In this document: positions 43,544-52,288 of the stretch, one piece after another
Layout of the letters: every line of letters begins with the position of its first letter
How positions within the stretch are numbered: position 1 is the first letter of the stretch
Origin: Ectobacillus funiculus
GTDB lineage: Bacteria > Bacillota > Bacilli > Bacillales > Bacillaceae_G
Direction: 5' to 3'
Assembly: GCF_004138295.1 (NCBI RefSeq)
Contig: NZ_SCFM01000017.1
Location: 62,001 to 126,000, forward strand
DNA length: 64,000 bases
Made by a program: the position numbers and the translations under genes
Notes under the pieces: model-generated
The model's input: only the letters and a program-made list of their open reading frames with translations
Told to the model about the DNA's origin: nothing
Database searches by the model: none

Positions 43544-44614
43544 ATGGGGATATCAAACACACGTTGGTTTCGTGTTAGCATAGCAATCATCTTGTGCCTC
43601 GTCATCATCTGGCTGGCGAATGAAGTGAAGTTTATTTTTACACCACTTATTATATTTGTACAAACCTTGTTTACACCCTTTTTAATAGCAGGAGTTTTAT
43701 TTTATCTTTGCCGCCCTCTCTTGCATTGGCTGGAAGGACGAAAGGTGCCGAGAGGGATTGGAATTGTAGTCATCTTTTTGGTAATAGCCGGTCTTCTGAC
43801 CTTTGTTATTTCGTTTATCGGACCGATTATTCAAAAGCAATTCGTAAACCTAGTCCATAATACACCAAAAATGATCGACTCTGTGCAAAAAGGAATTCAT
43901 TACTGGCAAGAACATCAACAGTTTATCCCGCAGTATGTCAAGGAAGGTGTTACCTATATCACCGATAGCCTTGGCGATATCGTAGCGGTAACAGGTTCAT
44001 CCATCGGTACGCTCCTAAGCAATACGGTCAGTCTTGTTGTGGCGCTCGCCATTGTGCCGTTCATTCTCTTCTATTTATTAAGCGACCGCGACAAATTTGT
44101 TCCGAGTGTAATTCGTTTCTTCCCAAGCTCGAAAACAGATTATATCCGCGGCATCTTAGGCGATATGGATAAAGCATTAGCTAGCTACATTCAAGGCCAG
44201 CTCATTGTAAGTACATGTATCGGTGTGTTGCTGTTAATTGGCTATTTGATTATCGGTCTTGATTATGCGCTCTTGCTAGCCCTGTTCGGTATGGTCATGA
44301 ATATCATTCCGTTTCTCGGACCATTTTTGGCAGTAATCCCTGCTATCATTGCTGCTTGGCTGCAGGACCCGATTATGGTTGTATATGTTATCATCATTAT
44401 GTTTGCCGCCCAGCAAATTGAAAGCAGCTTTGTATCTCCGCTTGTTATGGGACGCGCCCTGAAAATCCATCCGCTTACCATCATTCTTCTCATTTTAGTT
44501 GGAGGAAATTTGGCTGGGGTGCTCGGGATGATTTTAATTATTCCTATATATGCAGTATGCAAGGTTATTGTGCAGCATAGCTATAGGCTGCTGAAAATCA
44601 ATAAAAGCACCTAA
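43544..44614 (+). CDS. AI-2E/PerM-family membrane transporter
   Basis: 356 residues with about eight helices. Family features: GIVVIFLVIAGLLTFVISFIGP, then an extracytoplasmic amphipathic region, ALASYIQGQLIVSTCIGVLL, NIIPFLGPFLAVIPAIIAAW and the final VIVQHSYRLLK. Members export AI-2 or act as ion antiporters; the substrate here is unknown. It has a good GAAGGAGCG ribosome site. Confidence 0.88.
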   Translation: MGISNTRWFRVSIAIILCLVIIWLANEVKFIFTPLIIFVQTLFTPFLIAGVLFYLCRPLLHWLEGRKVPRGIGIVVIFLVIAGLLTFVISFIGPIIQKQFVNLVHNTPKMIDSVQKGIHYWQEHQQFIPQYVKEGVTYITDSLGDIVAVTGSSIGTLLSNTVSLVVALAIVPFILFYLLSDRDKFVPSVIRFFPSSKTDYIRGILGDMDKALASYIQGQLIVSTCIGVLLLIGYLIIGLDYALLLALFGMVMNIIPFLGPFLAVIPAIIAAWLQDPIMVVYVIIIMFAAQQIESSFVSPLVMGRALKIHPLTIILLILVGGNLAGVLGMILIIPIYAVCKVIVQHSYRLLKINKST

Positions 44615-44679
44615 TCTTTATTAGGTATTTCTTTTATTGAAAAATGGAACGAAATCTACAGAAAAAGGGGGAGTATCTA

Positions 44680-44961
44680 ATGAAACAATATGATGTAGCC
44701 GAGGGTACTGGAGTTTTAAAAGTATATCTCGAAAATATAAGCGAAAATCGTGTACTTGTTGCTATTCCTCAAAAAGAGTGGTCATTTTTACTTCGCTATG
44801 ATATTGGCACACATGATGAGGCGAAACAAGAATATAATGAACTGCTTCGTTCCCTTTGTCGTCAGGGATTACAGTATCAGCTTGCACAAGAGCTAGCAGA
44901 TGTAATTAACAAAGCAGTTCATAATGAAAAGACGCCTTACGATAATGTTATCAGGTGGTAA
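44680..44961 (+). CDS. Hypothetical 93-residue protein
   Basis: ATG 44680 follows GGGGGAG; the longer frame has no site. KQYDVAEGTGVLKVYLENIS, NRVLVAIPQKEWSFLLRYDI, then helices EAKQEYNELLRSLCRQGLQ. A small soluble alpha/beta protein. No family recognised. It lies 66 bp after the transporter and may share its transcript. Confidence 0.75.
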   Translation: MKQYDVAEGTGVLKVYLENISENRVLVAIPQKEWSFLLRYDIGTHDEAKQEYNELLRSLCRQGLQYQLAQELADVINKAVHNEKTPYDNVIRW

Positions 44962-45190
44962 TCTAGACAATTAAATGATAAAGCGGCTAATGTCTAAACT
45001 GACTACATATCATCCTTAATTTTCCAAAACGACATAATTACAGTGCAAAAAAAGCGCAAGATTATCTTACAACATATCTGTAATATGCTGGATATCCATT
45101 TATAATTAACATAAGAGGATAGCTTGACTCCTCCAACCTCTAGTTAAAATACACTACAATAATCAGAATTTAATCAAGGGAGGGATATAT

Positions 45191-45436
45191 ATGGTGAAAC
45201 AAACTGTATTATTGCAAGGAGATCATCATATAAAGCGAATTTCGGAGATTGTCCAAGAGGCAAAAAAATTCCAAAGTAAAATTGCTTTATATACCCCTAC
45301 CTATAACAAAAAGATTAATTTAAAGGATACACTTGGATTATTGTCTCTGCCTCTACAAAAAGGAGCAGAAGTAACAGTGACAGCTATAGGAACAGATGAA
45401 CAAGAAGCAATCGCAGCTATTGTTAACAGATTATAA
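45191..45436 (+). CDS. HPr-like protein lacking His15 and with Asp at position 46
   Basis: 81 residues aligning without gaps to HPr. The active-site loop (HPr GIHARPA) reads HIKRIS, with Lys15 in place of the phospho-His. The Ser46 site (HPr NLKSIMG) reads NLKDTLG, so Asp46 takes the place of the regulatory serine and may mimic HPr-Ser-P. The rest (GLLSLPLQKGAEVTVTAIG, then DEQEAIAAIV) is canonical. It cannot carry PTS phosphate and may act like Crh as a CcpA partner; that is inference. AAGGGAGGG precedes the ATG. Confidence 0.8.
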   Translation: MVKQTVLLQGDHHIKRISEIVQEAKKFQSKIALYTPTYNKKINLKDTLGLLSLPLQKGAEVTVTAIGTDEQEAIAAIVNRL

Positions 45437-45552
45437 AAAGAAAACTCGCCGACTGGCGAGCCGTTAGGCGAAGTTGTACTTACAATGTATACCTAAAATT
45501 TCCCACTACACCAAATTGACTTTTAGCTGGAAATTTAGACTTTCTTAAAGCG
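45437..45552 (+). repeat. Dispersed structured repeat with internal deletion
   Basis: CTCGCC-GACT-GGCGAG hairpin, middle shortened; stem AAATTTCC/GGAAATTT is a paired change relative to AAATTTCT/AGAAATTT. It begins directly at the stop codon of the HPr-like gene. Confidence 0.85.
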
Positions 45553-45603
45553 CAGGATAAGATATAAATCAAATAGCTGTCTTTCATAGCCAATCTATCT
45601 TTA

Positions 45604-45636
45604 GTAAAAACCGACCTCTGAAAGGTCGGTTTTTAC
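45604..45636. terminator. Bidirectional terminator
   Basis: GTAAAAACCGACCT-CTGAA-AGGTCGGTTTTTAC, between convergent genes. Confidence 0.85.
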
Positions 45637-45655
45637 TTGCGTTCAATTATTTTGT

Positions 45656-46519
45656 TTAAGAGATTCCATTCACGATTTGAGTCAGCGCCTCGCGGATTGG
45701 CGTAACTGGACGACCGAGAAGTTTTTCAAAATCATTGCTCTCGATTTCCAAAGCTCCCTCCCGAATGCCTTTTTGGATTTCTACAAGGAAAGGAATAACG
45801 AATTCTGGTACGCCTGCACCTTTCATGATATCGACATAAGCAGCGTCATCAATCTGTTGCACAGGTACCTCTTTACCTAATACAGTACCAAGAGCAGCTG
45901 CAAGTTCTTCTTGAGTCATGAGCTTACCAGAAAGCTCGTAGACCGTATTCTCATGGCCATTCCCAGCCAGTACAGCTGCCGCAGCCTCCGCATACTCTTG
46001 TTGTAATGCCCAACCTACCTTGCCAGAACCTGCTGATGTCACCCAAGGGGCTCCTGCTAGAACACCTTGAATGCTTGAGATTTCATTCTCCAAGTACCAG
46101 TTATTGCGTAAGAAAGAATAAGGAATACCTGTTTTTAAGATCGCTTCTTCCGCAGCAACATGTGGCGGGGCAAGGAATATCGTACTTTCACTTACATTTG
46201 CTACACTAGTATAAGCAATAAATTTAACTCCAGCACGCTCTGCCGCAGCTACGGCATCGGTATGTTGACGAACTCTCGTTTCATTGTCTCCATCTGCAGA
46301 AATAAGCAATAAGCGATCAATACCTGCAAAAGCAGAATCCAATGTTTCTGGACGATCAAAATCTCCTTGGCGAACCTCCACTCCGCGAGCTCGTAATCCT
46401 TCCGCTTTTTCTGGATTGCGAACACTTACAGCTATTTGACTCGCTGGTACAGTTTTCAGCAGCGTCTCTACAATCTTCGTTCCCAATTTTCCTGTTGCAC
46501 CTGTTACTAGCATTTTCAT
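45656..46519 (-). CDS. NmrA-type NAD(P)H quinone reductase (QorB/YtfG-like)
   Basis: 287 residues from ATG 46519 with GGGGGA upstream. Rossmann motif VTGATGKLGTKIVE, AVSVRNPEKAEGLRARGVEV and GDFDRPETLDSAFAGIDRLLLIS, then FLRNNWYLENE. QorB-type enzymes reduce quinones with NADPH. The HxlR-type regulator is divergent, a common pairing in quinone or electrophile response. Confidence 0.85.
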   Translation of the reverse strand: MKMLVTGATGKLGTKIVETLLKTVPASQIAVSVRNPEKAEGLRARGVEVRQGDFDRPETLDSAFAGIDRLLLISADGDNETRVRQHTDAVAAAERAGVKFIAYTSVANVSESTIFLAPPHVAAEEAILKTGIPYSFLRNNWYLENEISSIQGVLAGAPWVTSAGSGKVGWALQQEYAEAAAAVLAGNGHENTVYELSGKLMTQEELAAALGTVLGKEVPVQQIDDAAYVDIMKGAGVPEFVIPFLVEIQKGIREGALEIESNDFEKLLGRPVTPIREALTQIVNGIS

Positions 46520-46759
46520 TGTCTTTTCCCCCAATATATGTTTTATCGTAATGATGATTGTTACAGCAGTTTAACCTATACCATTATCCCTAAACAGAAT
46601 AATGACTTACGGTGCACTCACCCGTTTATCTAAAGGTTTTACTTGTTGAAGTATCAAGTATAGGTATATAGTATATCCATAGTCATAATAATAAAAGTAG
46701 GCATTTTTTTATGACATAGTCACAAAAATAGTACCATTATGATCGAGAGGGATAACACG

Positions 46760-47107
46760 ATGGCTCGCTTTAAGATTCCGGGAGAACCCCCTCCTAAAGG
46801 ACAGGAAGAAGTATGTCCTGTAACGTATACTCAAAATTTAACCGCAGGAAGATGGAAAATCATTATTCTATGGCATCTAAGTAAGGGGACAAGAAGATTC
46901 AATGAACTTCAAAGGTTGTTGCCTGGTATTTCAAAAGGAATATTGACGCGACAGCTGAGGGAACTGGAAGAAGACCAAATGGTTCATAGAGAGGTATATA
47001 AAGAAGTTCCTCCCAAAGTAGAATACTCGCTAACATCAAAAGGGATAAGCTTTGTCCCTATACTAGACATTATGGGAGAGTGGGGTAAAAAACATATGAA
47101 GAGCTAA
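46760..47107 (+). CDS. HxlR-family redox-type regulator
   Basis: 115 residues from ATG 46760, following GAGAGGGATAA. Winged helix with CPVTYTQNLTAGRWKIIILW, RRFNELQRLLPGISKGILTRQL and YSLTSKGISFVPIL. The conserved N-terminal Cys19 is the residue used by YodB and HypR to sense quinones or disulfide stress. It probably represses the divergent QorB-like gene. Confidence 0.87.
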   Translation: MARFKIPGEPPPKGQEEVCPVTYTQNLTAGRWKIIILWHLSKGTRRFNELQRLLPGISKGILTRQLRELEEDQMVHREVYKEVPPKVEYSLTSKGISFVPILDIMGEWGKKHMKS

Positions 47108-47240
47108 GGAAGGCCCACCGATTGGCGAGCCCTGCCCCCGGGCAAAGACAGAGGCGTAGTTACCCTTATTCTGTATTCCTAAAATTTCTCGCTACGTCGA
47201 ATTGGCATCCAGCTAGAAATTTATATGTTCTTACAATGTA
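47107..47240 (+). repeat. Dispersed structured repeat, full copy
   Basis: Starts at the hxlR stop codon; GCCCGGGGGC-type second hairpin (GCCCCCGGGC), TGTA/TACA long-stem pairing. Confidence 0.88.
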
Positions 47241-47274
47241 AAAAAGGAGATAAAGTGTCTGCTTTATCTCCCCT
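47241..47274 (-). terminator. Terminator of the gvpU-like gene
   Basis: Minus strand GGAGATAAAG-CAGACA-CTTTATCTCC then TTTTTT. Confidence 0.8.
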
Positions 47275-47302
47275 TCCATTTTTCCTTTATTATGAAGGAA
47301 TT

Positions 47303-47737
47303 TTATAATTCCATATTACCAATCGTATATCCATCCACTGCACTTAATTTACCTCTCCAATAATTACCGTTAAGGGATATAGGTTCTTGATTCACTCCAA
47401 AAATCTGGACATTCTTCAGATGAATGAAGTTGTAGTCAGGAGGAGCTGCCGTCTCTTCTTCTGAGTCTTCCTCCATTTCTAAAAAGTTTCCGTATATCTC
47501 ACCGAACAGCTTGGCTACGCTGCTATCTTCACCTGATACAGCGTTAACTATTCCTTCTAGATATTTTTTACGAGAAATAGCTGTGCCTGAAATAATGGCC
47601 CCGCCCACATTAAGGGTAATACCTACCTCAAGCTGGATTTCCTTATGTTCGATTAAAGCAATGATAGTATTTAGATAAATATCACGCTCAATATACTTTC
47701 CCTCAAAATACTTAAGTTCGTTTGTTTCTTCGCTCAT
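47303..47737 (-). CDS. GvpU-like gas vesicle accessory protein
   Basis: 144 residues. The pattern LEVGITLNVGGAIISGTAIS, then KYLEGIVNAV, FIHLKNVQIFG and WRGKLSAVDGYTIG matches GvpU of B. megaterium, as recalled. GvpU promotes vesicle clustering. No gvpA, gvpF, gvpN or other vesicle genes are in the window, so this is an orphan with a possibly different role. An AGGAGACAGG ribosome site precedes the ATG. Confidence 0.7.
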   Translation of the reverse strand: MSEETNELKYFEGKYIERDIYLNTIIALIEHKEIQLEVGITLNVGGAIISGTAISRKKYLEGIVNAVSGEDSSVAKLFGEIYGNFLEMEEDSEEETAAPPDYNFIHLKNVQIFGVNQEPISLNGNYWRGKLSAVDGYTIGNMEL

Positions 47738-47777
47738 TAGCCTGTCTCCTTTCTGATTACACTTCAGATTATAACAT

Positions 47778-47813
47778 TAGCTGGAAATTTATACTCCCTT
47801 TCTTAAAGGGGAA
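47778..47813 (+). repeat. 3' fragment of the dispersed repeat
   Basis: AGCTGGAAATTTATACTCCC then TTTCTTAAAGGGG. Confidence 0.6.
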
Positions 47814-47821
47814 GCAAAATA

Positions 47822-47873
47822 AGCACGTCATCTTTTCTTAATAACATGAGAAAAGAATAACGTGCTTTTGAGT
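47822..47873 (-). terminator. Terminator of zwf
   Basis: AAGCACGTCATCTTTTCT-loop-AGAAAAGAATAACGTGCTTTT, about 80 bp past the zwf stop. Confidence 0.75.
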
Positions 47874-47954
47874 TTGCGGACAATAGCTTTTACCTTGATG
47901 AATGTCGCAGTACACCAAATAAGGGAAATTTCATTTCATAGGATTTGAAGAACA

Positions 47955-49250
47955 TTAAGATACTGATAAAACTCGTGCATCAAAAATCAACCGTTCATAA
48001 GCCTCAGGCACACCTTCTTGTTCTGATGTGAAATTGATCCTTACTGGCTCCATCTTTCCATCATTCAATGGGTTTTTACTATTGAGCTGTAGGGAAACAT
48101 TCTCATTCGGATTGATCTCGATGATCAAAAGATTAGGCTCTGTTTGCTCATTTCGATTTCTATATAACTCTTTTAATGAATCTTTGAACTCGATTACGAT
48201 ACGAGTAGATTTTTCTTTCATTCTTTTTCCTGTACGAATATAGAAAGGCACTCCATCCCAAAATGGATTATCAATCCGCAACCTAGCAGCCACAAACGTG
48301 TCATTGTGGGAAGAAGCTTCAATTCCAGGCTCATCTGTATAGCCGGCAGCCGGCTGACCGTGAATCTCTCCTGCACTATACTGACCGCGAATCACATGTA
48401 AGCCTACATCTTCCTTTTTTAACGGACGAAGAGATTCCATAACCTTTCTTTTTTCCTCACGGATATCATTTGCGCTAATTTGTTTTGGTAGATGCATAGC
48501 TGTCATCATCAGCAGCTGCAGCATATGGTTTTGCACCATATCACGAATCGCTCCTGCCCCGTCATAATACGCTGCTCTCTCTTCTACCTCAACCGTTTCA
48601 CTAGCTGTAATTTGCACATTAGCAATATATTGATTGTTCCATAATGCTTGCAGAACAGGATTTGCAAATGCTAAAGCTTCCAAGTTTTGAACCATTGGTT
48701 TTCCAAGATAATGGTCAATCCGATAAATTTCTTCCTCTTCAAAGGCCTTGCTTAGTTTTACATTTAAATCGCGAGCAGATTCTAGATCATGTCCAAATGG
48801 TTTTTCAATAATCAGACGTTTCCAACCCTTTGTCGAACCTAATCCACTCTCCTTAATATTTAAAGCAATCCCATCAAAAAGCTCTGGTGCAACCGATAGA
48901 TAAAACATTCGGTTTTCTGGAATATGTAACTCTTCTTCACGTCGCTCTACAAAATCCAGTAGCTTCCCGTAATCTTCGGTATTTGTTACATCTAGAACCT
49001 TATAACGAAAGGCATCGAGAAACTCTCCCATTTTGGAATAGTCATGCTCCACCCGCCTAGAAAATGTTTCTATTGATTGTTCCACGCGATTTTGAAACTC
49101 AGCATCAGACAAAGCTCTCCTGCCCAGACCAATAATAGAAATCGATTGGGGCAGTTTTTGATCAACAAATAAATTGTATAAAGCAGGGTAAATTTTTCTC
49201 TTAGCTAAATCCCCCGTTGCTCCAAATAAGACAAAGGTCATAGATTCCAT
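47955..49250 (-). CDS. zwf: Glucose-6-phosphate 1-dehydrogenase, C-terminally truncated
   Basis: 431 residues from ATG 49250, after AAGGGGGAACG. NADP motif VLFGATGDLAKRKIYPALYN, active-site RIDHYLGKPMVQNLEAL (Asp, His, Lys) and YYDGAGAIRDMVQNHMLQLL with the catalytic His are intact. The family is about 490 residues; here the last matching block EAYERLIFDA is followed by only RVLSVS and a stop. The missing ~55 residues were not found in any frame downstream, so this is a deletion and not a simple frameshift. It may be inactive or functional in reduced form. Confidence 0.88.
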   Translation of the reverse strand: MESMTFVLFGATGDLAKRKIYPALYNLFVDQKLPQSISIIGLGRRALSDAEFQNRVEQSIETFSRRVEHDYSKMGEFLDAFRYKVLDVTNTEDYGKLLDFVERREEELHIPENRMFYLSVAPELFDGIALNIKESGLGSTKGWKRLIIEKPFGHDLESARDLNVKLSKAFEEEEIYRIDHYLGKPMVQNLEALAFANPVLQALWNNQYIANVQITASETVEVEERAAYYDGAGAIRDMVQNHMLQLLMMTAMHLPKQISANDIREEKRKVMESLRPLKKEDVGLHVIRGQYSAGEIHGQPAAGYTDEPGIEASSHNDTFVAARLRIDNPFWDGVPFYIRTGKRMKEKSTRIVIEFKDSLKELYRNRNEQTEPNLLIIEINPNENVSLQLNSKNPLNDGKMEPVRINFTSEQEGVPEAYERLIFDARVLSVS

Positions 49251-49285
49251 TTTTTCGTTCCCCCTTTTTATTGAACACATTTCTT

Positions 49286-49422
49286 AAAGAAAACTCGCCG
49301 ATTGGCAAGCCCTGCCCTTGGGCGCAGACAGGGGCGTAGCCCTACTTATACTTTATTCCTAAAATTTCTCGCTACGTCGAATTGTCTTCCAGCTAGAAAT
49401 TTATACTTTCTTAAAATGTAAA
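49286..49422 (+). repeat. Dispersed structured repeat, full copy
   Basis: Lies between zwf and the promoter at 49674-49702; stem TTTA/TAAA. If zwf is read from that promoter, the repeat is in the leader RNA. Confidence 0.9.
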
Positions 49423-49626
49423 AACTATTTTTTCTCCATTATAGAAATATTAGTTAATGGCGGAATAAAGCTTATTAAAAACTAAACGAAAGAGGCTTGG
49501 ACGATAGGAACAAAAAATAGAGAATTTTCTCTGTAACTGCCGCTTCTTTTGAAAAGATTGTATTGTAACAAATATAAATCAGGAGCCTAATATCTCTTCG
49601 GAGTAACGCACTTTAAACATAAATAA

Positions 49627-49702
49627 ATTTCCTATACAGAAATGTTATTTATCATTCAGAAAATTTATATCCAGATTATATATTATTCTGAAAACGAATG
49701 CA
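49627..49702 (-). promoter_or_regulatory. Promoter with cre and operator, twin of the eda promoter
   Basis: Minus strand -35 TTGCAT (49697-49702), 17 bp, -10 TATAAT (49674-49679). A cre-like CTGAAAACGAATGCA (49687-49701) overlaps the -35. Downstream TTTCCTATACAGAAA (49627-49641) resembles the palindrome at the eda promoter. The next gene on this strand is zwf, about 420 bp away. Confidence 0.7.
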
Positions 49703-49741
49703 ATTGTAAATATATAGCTAAGGTTCTGGTGCAAAAAAAAT

Positions 49742-49820
49742 TTATTCCCTGTGGTTCGCAATATAATCTGCCGTTCGAATAGCTAAGGCTACGGTTGTCA
49801 GCGAAGGATTGGTGAGCCCC
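49742..49820 (-). pseudogene. C-terminal remnant resembling a GMC oxidoreductase
   Basis: The minus frame reads GLTNPSLTTVALAIRTADYI before a stop, recalling the NP.LTI.ALALR.ADY end of GMC flavoproteins. It merges into a partial dispersed repeat. Short, so tentative. Confidence 0.4.
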
Positions 49821-49908
49821 GTAGTTGCTCCCATACTGTACTCCTAAAACTTCCACCTACGTCGAACTCGCTTCTATCTGGAAATTTACACCTTCCTACA
49901 GTGCACAA
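49817..49908 (+). repeat. Partial dispersed structured repeat
   Basis: Lacks the first hairpins; ACTGTA/TACAGT and ACTTCC/GGAAAT stem variants. Confidence 0.8.
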
Positions 49909-49938
49909 AAGCCATCACCTTTTGATGATGGCTTTTTT
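49907..49938. terminator. Terminator hairpin next to the partial repeat
   Basis: AAAAGCCATCA-CCTTT-TGATGGCTTTTTT. Confidence 0.7.
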
Positions 49939-49949
49939 CGCTTATAACT

Positions 49950-50120
49950 TTCCCTTCTTACTCTCAATAAGCTCCTAAAGTTATCTGTTCCAAGTGTGGC
50001 AGCCCGATGTCTGCCTGCTAAAAATCCTGCTACAGCATAATGCTCCTTTGAAATTTTAAATTCCTCTGCATGGAATAATACAAATTGTATAGCTTGTACA
50101 AGATCCTTCGTATTCCTAAC
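49950..50120 (-). pseudogene. Alpha/beta-hydrolase (acetylesterase-like) remnant
   Basis: A stop-free stretch of about 50 codons reads LVQAIQFVLFHAEEFKISKE, then HYAVAGFLAGRHRAATLGTD. The esterase elbow GFSAGGHLAA has become GFLAGRHRAA, losing the nucleophile serine. No start region or remaining domains are present. It lies next to rhaM in the pectin region, where acetylesterases are common. Confidence 0.6.
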
Positions 50121-50140
50121 CTAAACTAATTATTTTCTAT

Positions 50141-50455
50141 CTATTCCATATAAAACATTTCTACTAATTCAACAGCAACCGGGCTATTATCCGGATTTGT
50201 TTTCATTAATGGTTTCATATATTCCCACCATTTTCTACAAATCGCGGTTTCAGCCATTTGATTCCATTTCTCTTCACTTTCAATTTCTACATAAGCAAAT
50301 AACTTTCCAGTTTCTTTTTCTAAAAAAATAGAATAATTATGAGCTCCATGTGCTTTTAACTCTTTTACCATTTCAGGCCAAATTTCATCATGTCTCTGTT
50401 TATATTCATCATAACTGTCTTTATTAACAAACATGATAGACGCTTTTCTAATCAT
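50141..50455 (-). CDS. rhaM: L-rhamnose mutarotase
   Basis: 104 residues matching Rha[29 protein letters not shown], with His22 as the conserved catalytic histidine, and the late [12 protein letters not shown]. It interconverts alpha and beta L-rhamnose. Rhamnose is released when GH105, encoded upstream, splits unsaturated rhamnogalacturonan disaccharide. Confidence 0.92.
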   Translation of the reverse strand: MIRKASIMFVNKDSYDEYKQRHDEIWPEMVKELKAHGAHNYSIFLEKETGKLFAYVEIESEEKWNQMAETAICRKWWEYMKPLMKTNPDNSPVAVELVEMFYME

Positions 50456-50609
50456 TATTCATTCTCCTTTGTTCTTTTTAAATACCGTCAGAAACTTCTT
50501 TAATATAGAGTCGCTGCCTGATAGCCAACATCCATTAAAATGTAATAAAACTATCCGAACCCGTAAAAGGCTGTAAATGAAGAGACATTTACAGCCATTA
50601 CATATTACA

Positions 50610-52160
50610 CTACGAGATTAATTCTTTCTCATCGTTTTTTTTATTTTTGTAATTCACATAATTCTCATAGCCAACCGGATTATTCCCCCATGACTTTTCA
50701 TAGGTCCAACCTGTTAATTGTTCAAACACCTGACGAGATTCTGGAGTAACACTTTTTTTAGATCCACCATTTTTCAAGCGTTCAATCTCAGCTATCAAGG
50801 TAACATGATTTTCTTTTGTTAATTTGTAACGGAAGGAAACAATTAATCCGCCAATTAAGAAGAAAAGTGTACCAAACAATAGGATAAATATGATAGTATT
50901 AACTACAGAGTCTGGTTGTGTTTCTTGACCTGAAACAAATCCTGATGCGTCTAAAATAGCACCTACTAGAAATACTGCGAGTGCTTGCGTACCTTTTCGG
51001 ATTAAGCTCATAACTCCAGCGAACACTCCTTCACGTCGCTGACCCGTTAACGCTTCATCCACATCAGGAATAAATGCATAGTTGTTCCATGGAATATAGT
51101 TAAGTCCACCGCGTCCCAACCCTGCAATACCAATCATAACAAACAATAGCGGTAAACTATTTGTCATACCAGTAAACTCTAATACGATAAATCCTGCAAT
51201 ACCAAGAATAAATAGAGAAATCGCAGTGCGGTAAGCCGGAGCTGGATTCAATTTAATAGTTATTGTCATCGCAATCCATACACCAATAATTTGCAGCATA
51301 AACATAAATGCTAATAAATTAGAAGCAACTACAGCACTTTTCATAAGAGCAAAGACTACAAAATAAGTGAATACCGCGTTAAATACGTCTTGGCTTAAAT
51401 ATCCGCCTAAATACATACCTAAGTGGTGACGGAATGTTTTTACACGCAAGGTAGAGAATAAATCAAGATAAATCTTTTGAACATTTTGTAAAAATGTTCT
51501 CTTATCTACCAGCTTTTCCTCGGGAATTTCATCAAAAGGGCGTTCCCAAGTATTTTTATAGAGAAGGCATAACACGATAATAAATATGACGGTAAAAATG
51601 ATGCCGGAATACAAGAAAGTGAGAGGATCATCTTTACCTAGAGTTTCTACAAGACGTCCAGGAATAAATGCAGCAAATACAGCAGAAGCCTGAGCGATAA
51701 ACATTCTTGCGCCAGTAAATTTTGAACGAATCTTATAATCGTTGCTCATTTCTGCCGCTAGTGTATCATAAGGAATTAAGACCATAGAATACACGAGTTC
51801 AAAGATAATGTACGTTAATAGATAGTACCAATATCCAAATCCATCGACCCAAATTAACGTATAGACAAGAACAAGAGGAATCGCAGCTAAAATAAAGAAT
51901 TTCCGTCTCCCAAACCGGCGACCTAGCTTTGTTTTATGAAAATTATCTGTAATATACCCCATTGTTGGCGCAGCAACTGCATCGACTACCCGGGCAATCG
52001 CGAAAATGGAACCAGCTTCAACGGCGGTTAATCCACAAAAGGTTGTAAGAAAATATAGTAACCATGCAGCGGTTAAGGCAAAGGCTCCTGCTCCTAGAAA
52101 ATCCCCTAATCCATAGGACAAATAATTAATAAGTTTTATTTCTTTTGACCTTTCTCCCAT
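50610..52160 (-). CDS. GPH-family glycoside:cation symporter
   Basis: 516 residues from ATG 52160, after GGAGGAAGGC. Twelve predicted helices; GPH features NYLSYGLGDFLGAGAFAL, GYITDNFHKTKLGRRFGRRKFFIL near 70 and MVLIPYDTLAAEMSNDYKIRSKFTG near 135. It probably imports rhamnogalacturonan or oligogalacturonide fragments for the hydrolase gene just upstream. A long cytosolic tail (from about 455) is rich in charged residues. Confidence 0.87.
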   Translation of the reverse strand: MGERSKEIKLINYLSYGLGDFLGAGAFALTAAWLLYFLTTFCGLTAVEAGSIFAIARVVDAVAAPTMGYITDNFHKTKLGRRFGRRKFFILAAIPLVLVYTLIWVDGFGYWYYLLTYIIFELVYSMVLIPYDTLAAEMSNDYKIRSKFTGARMFIAQASAVFAAFIPGRLVETLGKDDPLTFLYSGIIFTVIFIIVLCLLYKNTWERPFDEIPEEKLVDKRTFLQNVQKIYLDLFSTLRVKTFRHHLGMYLGGYLSQDVFNAVFTYFVVFALMKSAVVASNLLAFMFMLQIIGVWIAMTITIKLNPAPAYRTAISLFILGIAGFIVLEFTGMTNSLPLLFVMIGIAGLGRGGLNYIPWNNYAFIPDVDEALTGQRREGVFAGVMSLIRKGTQALAVFLVGAILDASGFVSGQETQPDSVVNTIIFILLFGTLFFLIGGLIVSFRYKLTKENHVTLIAEIERLKNGGSKKSVTPESRQVFEQLTGWTYEKSWGNNPVGYENYVNYKNKKNDEKELIS

Positions 52161-52288
52161 TTTGCCTTCCTCCAATTTATGAAACCGTAATCAAAAATCT
52201 GAAACACTAATAAGATATTAATTAAATATTACAGTTGTAAGATTCCGAACTCCCACGAATCAGCAAGTGAGAGCTCAGACACCTTTCT

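Noticed and set aside
47955-49250. The GKP in the G6PDH active-site motif considered as a lost residue
   Set aside because: RIDHYLGKPMVQN is, as recalled, the usual form in bacilli; only the C-terminal truncation is odd.
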